A DNA stretch of 64,000 nucleotides, from NCBI RefSeq assembly GCF_000003195.3, contig NC_012873.2, forward strand, positions 11,121,894-11,185,893, in the 5' to 3' direction. Every line of letters starts with the position of its first letter. Within the stretch, counting starts at the first letter, position 1. The notes under the pieces are model-generated. The model saw only the letters and a list, made by a program, of their open reading frames with translations. It was not told where the DNA came from and searched no databases. Positions 60,201 through 64,000 of the stretch are shown here, piece after piece. A program made the position numbers and the translations under genes. Source of the stretch: Sorghum bicolor. Its lineage: Eukaryota; Streptophyta; Magnoliopsida; Poales; Poaceae.

Positions 60201-62638
60201 AAACATCCTAAAGAGAAGGAAAATGCAACTGGATTCATTCAATTGTGCTTTCTGTGCAGCAGCCCAGGAAGAAACAGTACATCATTTGTTCTGGGGATGC
60301 CCATACGCACAACAATGTTGGGGAACTCTTGACTTACAGATAGCACAAGATGGGGACACGGTGCAAAACATCCATGCACTGAGAACTCAACTACGATCCC
60401 AGTTTTTTCATGATAGCAATCATTTTGATGAGTTGGACGATTTGGAAAGCAAGAAATGAAGCAATCTTCAACAATAGCTTAATGTCAACCCAAGAATGCA
60501 AAAGAGCCTTTTCCATGGAACTGGCGAAGGTCTCATGCCGTATCAAGACAAGTCTAAGCCTTTTGTTTGATCAATGGTGTCAAAATCTACAATAGATTGC
60601 TCCTTAGCTCTAATTTTCTGTATCTCCTTTTTTGTTTCTTAACTCAACAACCCCTGCTTCCCTGATCCTATAAGTCTTGTATCTTGTAATTTCGGAACCT
60701 CCTTTATTAATAAATTTCTGCAGGGGCGAAAGCCCCTCCAGTTCAATCAAAAAAAAATCTATGTTTGGTGTACCTTTGTGCTGACACATTGACATAATAA
60801 AACTATTTTTATGAGAAATATTATGGTATATTTTATTTAACTAATATAAATAGTTCTTTGTTTATTATAGGTCATCATGTGGAAGGCCGTTTACATTTCT
60901 CATCTGTTAAACCGATTAGACTAAATATTTATAAAAGAAAATACTATAACACTGAAGGTGCACAATTTGCATTCCATAAAACCCCTATCACATACATACT
61001 GCACTTTAAATAAATTGAAATCTAAAAGCACAGATAACAATAAAATTTCAACAATGTTTAAAAGTTAAAACTGTACCTGAACATTTCCTATGAGGAGAGC
61101 AAACAAAACTAAACCTGACATTGAGACAAAAACAGCAAACATATTCTCCCATATGTAAGTGCTTGTTTTCAGGTTTTGACCATAAGAACTGCAATAGAAA
61201 TGGCAAAACATAAGTACAACAAGCCCCAGGGCATTATTCTTTGGTGGTGGTGAAACATAAGTACAATACCATAGACTTTGTAGCCCCCACCAAAAGCAGT
61301 AGAATAATTTTTCGAAGAAACCTGTTGATTCTGAAACATTCTGGAGAACTGGTAGATAAATTCCAAATATTGGATCTACATCGTCACCGCCATTTGTTGA
61401 GCAAGCATCTTGTAAGAACGTATTGTTTCCAAATGCAGTACTTCCACAATATAAAGTTGCCAGATCACAACCATCCTGGCTATTACAAGCTTCTCTCCAA
61501 CAGGTGTCTTGTCGCTGTATGGCAAGAATGTACCAAAGAGCTCCAAGGACCTGTAAGAAGTCAATGCATCGGTTAGTATTATCTTTGATTCTTGACCATG
61601 CACAATATGATATGTACTAGCAAGTTAATTGTGTGAAATCTATCTTGTGGTTCAGCTTGTGTGAATCGAGAAAAGAATGCATAGTTTCAGATGAAAACCC
61701 TTTTGTAATGAAGAGAGAAAACATTGTCTTAAATATGAAAATATGAGTAGGTTGTGATTATTTAATTTAATTTAATTGTGCCTGCCAAGATTTGAGATTG
61801 AGACCTCTAGCAATGCGCCAACTAGTTCAGCCCAAAGACTACGTTGATAAGGAAAAAGAAAAGGTGGACAGGTCACTTATATTTCAACAGTATTGATAAA
61901 TGATTAGATGAGGACTTACATGACTAGCGAGTATATAAACTACAAGATTAAAGGCAGCACCCGGCCATGCAGTATCCATTACTGTACCAGCTGATCTCGT
62001 GATTTCAAGGTAGAGTGGTATTATTCTGATCAGTCGAGGCACATATTGGAACAAGATTATGAACATCAGTACGTTTTTTGCAGTCATAACCTTTGAACCT
62101 TGGAGATGTGGCCGCATTAACCACACAAAAACCTGATAAAAAAACATGCATCAATGGCAAGTGCAGAGTTACGACATCCTGATATCCTAAAAATTGCAGA
62201 ATCAATCTTCTGTGTTCTAATAATACTAGTAAGTAAGATCATCAGAACTAAAAGATAGAGTACCTGAGGAAGGGGCAGAATAGCTAAGATGTCATTCAGA
62301 AAATATGTCGATAGATACCGCTTTGCTATTGCCAACATGTCATGAACCAAGACCCCACGACCAAACGCTCCGGAAGATGAGCGAGCTGCGAAGCCTGTCC
62401 TGAACTGGAATATTACGCGGAGTAGATAGAAGAGATCGGTGAGAGAGCGCAGGATGCTAGCTATCTTTTGCAGATTGTCATCCAGATACAGGCAGCTGTT
62501 GTCGCCGTCGATTGCCGGGACATAGAAGAAGAGCGAGTCCACGGAGACTGAAACAAGGCATGATATCACAAATATCTTGTTCCATTTCTGTAGAAATGGC
62601 CCCCGGGGATCAAGAACTCTTGCGCTGCTGGGCTTCAT
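51260..62638 (-). CDS. Cyclic nucleotide-gated ion channel (CNGC)
   Basis: Six coding exons on the minus strand, 5' to 3': 62264-62638, 61920-62132, 61270-61550, 61077-61188, 52238-52474 and 51260-51970. They encode 642 aa in phase. Plant CNGCs are plasma-membrane cation (Ca2+) channels gated by cyclic nucleotides and calmodulin. Visible: LDPRGPFLQKWNKIFVIS before S1, S1-S6 hydrophobic segments, pore KLFYCFWWGLQSLCSYGQNL with the GQN filter, LLIGNVQTYLQS at the end of S6, linker QWMSYRLLPEHIKQRI, a CNBD with IIREGDPVNEMFFIMGGRLE and GDFCGEELLTWALDP, and an IQ-like motif FIQEAWHRYCRRK. The family usually has about 700 aa. Here the first Met lies at the start of an exon abutting a (GAAA)n repeat, so an N-terminal exon is probably missing. 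VDSLFFYVP has Ser where Pro is usual. The 8.6-kb intron 52475-61076 holds several transposons. Confidence 0.9.
52475..53945. other. CNGC large intron, segment 3' (on minus) of the copia element
   Basis: Intronic AT-rich DNA with a few palindromic stretches but no gene. It contains a MITE (53517-53726). Original intron length without the copia, LINE and MITE would be about 1.8 kb. Confidence 0.6.
53517..53726. mobile_element. MITE of the GGCCTTGTTTAGTTC family, TSD TGA
   Basis: Ends GGCCTTGTTCAGTTCG and GGAACTAAACAATGCC, with duplication TGA (53514-53516, 53727-53729). It lies in the large CNGC intron. Confidence 0.88.
53951..54357 (+). repeat. 5' LTR of the copia element
   Basis: TGTTAGCTAA...CTCCAACA. 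GTATAAATATC at about 54193 is a plausible TATA box of the element promoter, and AATGAAATAAGA follows. It differs from the 3' LTR by ATAAGA/ATACGA and CTGTGATT/CTGCGATT. Confidence 0.97.
54360..54371 (+). promoter_or_regulatory. Primer-binding site
   Basis: TGGTACCAGAGC, two bases after the 5' LTR. It is one substitution away from the usual initiator-methionine-tRNA complement of plant copia elements. Confidence 0.85.
54486..58733 (+). CDS. Copia gag-pol polyprotein, intact, 1415 aa
   Basis: One open frame from the ATG at 54486 to the TAG at 58733. An upstream in-frame GTG at 54465 is not taken as a start. Order: a UBN2-type gag (about residues 20-230); a CCHC knuckle CSKCGIWGHYRKEC (about 275-290); aspartic protease WILDTGATNHM (about 350); a gag-pre-integrase segment WLWHARFGHLNFRALHDLG; integrase with D/D/E residues in LVHIDLCG, RAIRTDYGGEF and PQQNGVVERRN; reverse transcriptase with KARLVAKGYAQQ, HHMDVKSAFLNGDL, YGLRQAPRAW and the YVDD box; and RNase H with DSDFAGDTESRKSTTG and SSCEAEYVAAA. 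The gene order PR-INT-RT-RH defines Ty1-copia. No stop, frameshift or missing catalytic residue is seen, so it could be autonomous. Confidence 0.97.
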   Translation: MSTSGEKESMDRAFNQAAGNLVWPMLTRSNYQECASHVKCNLEGMYLWDAVEADPDKVERRRDRLALGAMLRGVPQDMHSMLLNKKTVKEAWGAIKTMRLGADRVKEVNAQKLLAEFESISFKPGESIYDFAIRISKLVTDLRGLGEESVTDTRLLKKFLRVVPQRYSQVAVAIEMVKDMKTMTIEDLVGHLRVAEERFESSVDQVTEKTEKLLLTEEEWMSRNKSRMQPDSNHGAKGGKQYVKKERSGARAGGEARDSGGKNLTSMGTPRRKGRCSKCGIWGHYRKECKSKQKEERQEAAHHVNGDPETGALLVAQVCTVARTPEEHCQRVFLNQERVFPAEYSSGAWILDTGATNHMTGCRESLASLDDTVRGAVRFGDGSTVQIQGIGAVTIAGKDEGHRVLTEVYYIPTLKCNIVSLGQLEESGCRVEIDHGIMEVFERSQANKKQRGVLIRAERKNRLYVMKVQLSSPVCLLTKMEDLAWLWHARFGHLNFRALHDLGVRQMVEGIPMIKRAEQVCDGCALGKHHRAPFPQASAFRAEGGLDLVHIDLCGQITPPTPGGKSYFLLIVDDFSRYMWLDLLASKDEALAYLKRIMTAAEVESGRRLRAIRTDYGGEFNSGAVITFCSERGIKHNTTVPYTPQQNGVVERRNQTIVEMARCLLKSMKVPGKFWGEAVKTAVYILNRSPTKSLNNKTPYEAWSGKKPSVRHLRTFGCRAYAKRNGPGVNKLADRSIPGVFFGYAEGTKGYRVYDPIHKKLMISRDVIFDEKHPWNWGEQGSRQAPSSTFSIDGYADTVHHPAIDGVLPDGPIFSGAPASPEATIPLDDDGNGGHSTPPHTPISGGLGSTPPATTVQWATPPTDASEDSDGGPRRYRTITNLLDTTDEIHDMEYSGLCLVAAEEPGSVEEALKEECWRQAMQAEMQAIESNRTWDVSDLPARQRAIGLKWVFKVKKNPEGRIVKHKARLVAKGYAQQQGVDFDEVFAPVARIGTVRVLLALAAHGGWQIHHMDVKSAFLNGDLTETVYVQQPPGFIVGKGDKVLKLNKALYGLRQAPRAWNFKLDKELINLGFVRSKLEYAVYRRTSKNSFLIVGVYVDDLVISGPDVNEISRFKLEMKEKFSMSDLGLLSYYLGIEVKQGRDGITLSQSAYALKILENAGMTNCNPCATPMEARLKLTKSMEEEVLNPTAYRSIIGSLRYIVNTRPDLAYSVGVVSRHMEAPTKQHWGAVKHILRYLKGTVEFGCKYERGAELKPLLLGYRDSDFAGDTESRKSTTGVVYFLGKSVVTWASQKQKIVALSSCEAEYVAAAAAACQGVWLSRLIGDLLGTKEMPVKLLMDNMSAIALSKNPVHHDRSKHIDTKYHFIRECIEQGKVEVDHVRTEQQLADMFTKSLGRVRFLELRQALGVIKVHQV
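58742..59148 (+). repeat. 3' LTR of the copia element
   Basis: Same length as the 5' LTR (407 bp) with two substitutions. Preceded by a purine-rich tract, TAGGGGGAGTT. Confidence 0.97.
59390..60757 (+). mobile_element. 5'-truncated LINE in the CNGC intron
   Basis: Three frames in succession (59391-59888, 59791-60459, 60410-60595) form one decayed LINE ORF2 C-terminus: LELPKAIIKQVDKLRKNCLW, VAWKLVCKSKEQGGLGIINL, a zf-RVT part with HRVFFWLLMNDRLSTKNIL and CAFCAAAQEETVHHLFWGC, and finally MSWTIWKARNEAIF. Two frameshifts are needed to read it through. The 3' end has the GCAGGGGCGAAAGCCCCT hairpin and an A run at 60749-60757. The 5' end is approximate. Confidence 0.85.
60758..61076. other. CNGC intron, 5' portion on the minus strand
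   Basis: AT-rich intronic DNA adjoining the donor at 61076. No other feature. Confidence 0.5.
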
Positions 62639-62639
62639 T

Positions 62640-62703
<64 letters not shown>
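62639..62703. repeat. (TTTC)n microsatellite touching the CNGC start codon
   Basis: About 16 units. On the minus strand it reads (GAAA)n and ends directly at the ATG of 62638. The MKP frame remains open upstream through the repeat (Glu-Arg-Lys-Lys periods) for about 120 nt to a TGA, without another Met. It replaces the pyrimidine-rich tract expected before an exon. Confidence 0.95.
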
Positions 62704-62704
<1 letters not shown>

Positions 62705-62957
62705 TCCCGGGAGTCTCAGAGTGAGAAGAATTAGTAAGTATCTGTAACTCCCATGATATCATAATGTCATCCGATCCAATGAACTGCTTTAATCTCCAGT
62801 TCTGAACCCCTGCACGTACTGCACACGAGATTTAGTTGTCAGAGTAGCATAGATTGATCACCAATTGAAACTTGGGGATTCAGTCCACTCCAGTGTGATG
62901 TGAACTTGATAGAGCTGACAGAACACCATGCTACTCCTATGTGGCTATGTCACCATA

Positions 62958-63158
62958 GTTTTTTTTTTTTGGAAAGTAATGGCAGGAGCTCTGCCTTTCA
63001 ATTAAGATAGAGAAAAAGAGTTTATATACAAGCAAGAAAACACTCCGAAAAGGATATTAAGGACCCCGGGAGCAGGAGAACCCAAGAAAACCCTTTCCAC
63101 AGGGGCAAAAACAAAAGGTACTAAGCGAAAGCGAAGACCCTCCTTTGCTCTATGTCCT
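62958..63158 (-). mobile_element. Short LINE/SINE insertion with 14-bp duplication
   Basis: The plus-strand T run (62959-62969) is the tail of a minus-strand retroposon of about 200 bp. Duplications GCTATGTCACCATA (62944-62957) and GCTATGTCATCATA (63159-63172) differ at one base. It lies in the probable 5'UTR intron of the CNGC gene. No coding capacity. Confidence 0.8.
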
Positions 63159-63232
63159 GCTATGTCATCATATTAACAAACAACTGCATTGCAATGCATG
63201 AATAAAGGATAGGGTCAGAGAAGCTTAATTAC

Positions 63233-63660
63233 CTCCCGCAGTGGCAGTGCCATTGGTTCCTCACTTCCGGCGGCAAGGCAGAAACAGTTGCTCCATTCAT
63301 GAAGCTTACGCCAATCAAAGTGCCAATCGTCGATGGAGAACAAAACCTCGAAAGAATCAGGTCTTCTTTTCGAGGAGGCGTGGCAGCCGTGGTGGAGGAG
63401 TTGGGAACGACAGAGCAGGGACATGGATGTGGATATTTACAAGGGAAGGGACAAACAAGGGTCGACGAGGTGGCGGAGAAGATCAAGCTCAACGGACAGC
63501 CTTGGATAGTCCGCTTCACCGTGCATGCTGGACTCCTAGCTGGACTCGATTCGATTGGGTATTTGGGTAAGCCGGCGCCAGCAACTTCTCCTCCGCACTT
63601 GGCTCTGTCCACTGGACACGGAACAGAATGGTTAATAATAGCGTCTGATGTTGACAGTAG
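63233..63660 (-). promoter_or_regulatory. Probable CNGC leader exon and promoter
   Basis: On the minus strand the GC-richer segment ends in a strong donor, CGGGAG|GTAATTAAG, at 63232/63233, about 0.6 kb upstream of the CNGC ATG. It could be a non-coding first exon or encode the missing N-terminus. An overlapping plus-strand frame (63299-63730) has no recognised domain and runs into the MITE at 63682, so I do not call it a gene. Confidence 0.4.
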
Positions 63661-63681
63661 CGGAACAAAAACGGAGACTAA

Positions 63682-63884
63682 GGGGTGTTTGGGACTTCCA
63701 CGTTTTTCAGCTCCGCTCCACGTTTTTTAGCCAAACAGTTTCAGCTCCACGCACTCAGTTCGACAAAAAATGATAGAGTTGTGAGAGCACCTAAAGAGGT
63801 ACTCCACAAACTCTAGTTTTTTGTGGACCTACTTCATGGTGGAGTTTATGGAGCAGAGTTTGTGGAGCAGTCCCAAACACCCCC
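63682..63884. mobile_element. Tourist-like MITE, 203 bp
   Basis: Ends GGGGTGTTTGGGACT and AGTCCCAAACACCCC, flanked by TAA (63679-63681) and, after one extra C, TAA (63885-63887). The interior pairs as an almost complete hairpin (CAGCTCC.../GGAGCAG). Confidence 0.85.
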
Positions 63885-63893
63885 TAAACAAGT

Positions 63894-64000
63894 GGCCTTG
63901 TTTGGTTCCTAAAATTCAAAAGATTCATCTCGCGATTTACAGACAAATTATGCAATTATTTTTTGTTTTTATCTACATTTAATGCTCTATGCATGTGCCG
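63894..64000 (+). mobile_element. MITE of the GGCCTTGTTTAGTTC family, cut by the window end
   Basis: Starts GGCCTTGTTTGGTTCC with the family interior (AAAAGATTCATCTCGCGATT, ATTTAATGCTCTATGCATG). The right end lies beyond the window. It sits 10 bp from the preceding MITE. Confidence 0.8.

Noticed and set aside
63299..63730. 143-codon plus-strand frame near the right edge
   Set aside because: Runs into a MITE and lies opposite the likely CNGC leader exon. No family recognised.

Overview
The window is nuclear DNA of a grass, most likely an Andropogoneae species close to Sorghum. This is inferred from split genes with short GT-AG introns, several copies of a MITE family with GGCCTTGTTTAGTTC-type ends, CACTA elements with palindromic subterminal repeats, Helitron 3' ends of the CCCGTAGCAACGCACGGG hairpin plus CTAG type, and gypsy LTRs of the TGTGGGGGTATA type. 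I had no database, so the genus is an inference. There are no prokaryotic features.

Four host genes can be supported. (1) A small N-myristoylatable DUF4228/PADRE-like protein lies at 7683-8060 (-). (2) A six-exon thioredoxin-fold protein of 160 aa lies at 20561-23606 (+). Its probable 5'UTR intron of about 3.8 kb is packed with nested transposons. (3) An eleven-exon spermine/spermidine synthase of 386 aa lies at 28006-32828 (-). (4) A cyclic nucleotide-gated channel (CNGC) with six coding exons (642 aa as read) lies at 51260-62638 (-). Its intron of about 8.6 kb holds a young, apparently intact Ty1-copia element in the opposite orientation. The exon chains of genes 2-4 were assembled by hand and keep phase at every junction.

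The rest is mostly transposons, many bounded exactly by target-site duplications (TSDs). From left to right: Harbinger/Tourist-like MITEs (4993-5444, 10348-10553 and others); a 123-bp foldback (9611-9733); an internally deleted CACTA with a GRF zinc-finger gene and a broken transposase start (11628-13716); a 5'-truncated LINE (14645-15972); a long foldback hosting a LINE, a hAT-like element and a MITE (17640-19856); a 129-bp solo LTR (21050-21178); a Helitron (about 24931-27656); a second Helitron end (37337) downstream of a decayed myosin-binding (GTD-binding) gene fragment; and a MITE (37495-47223) split by a 5.3-kb CACTA (37724-43070, carrying receptor-like kinase fragments) and a truncated gypsy element with a spliced antisense PF04195 gene and a 69-bp minisatellite. 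Further right are a decayed LINE (48780-50400) and the copia element (53951-59148). A LINE remnant follows at 59390-60757.

The host genes share no obvious pathway. The common theme is genes embedded in, and split by, nested transposons, two of which (the 5.3-kb CACTA and the element ending at 37337) carry host gene fragments.
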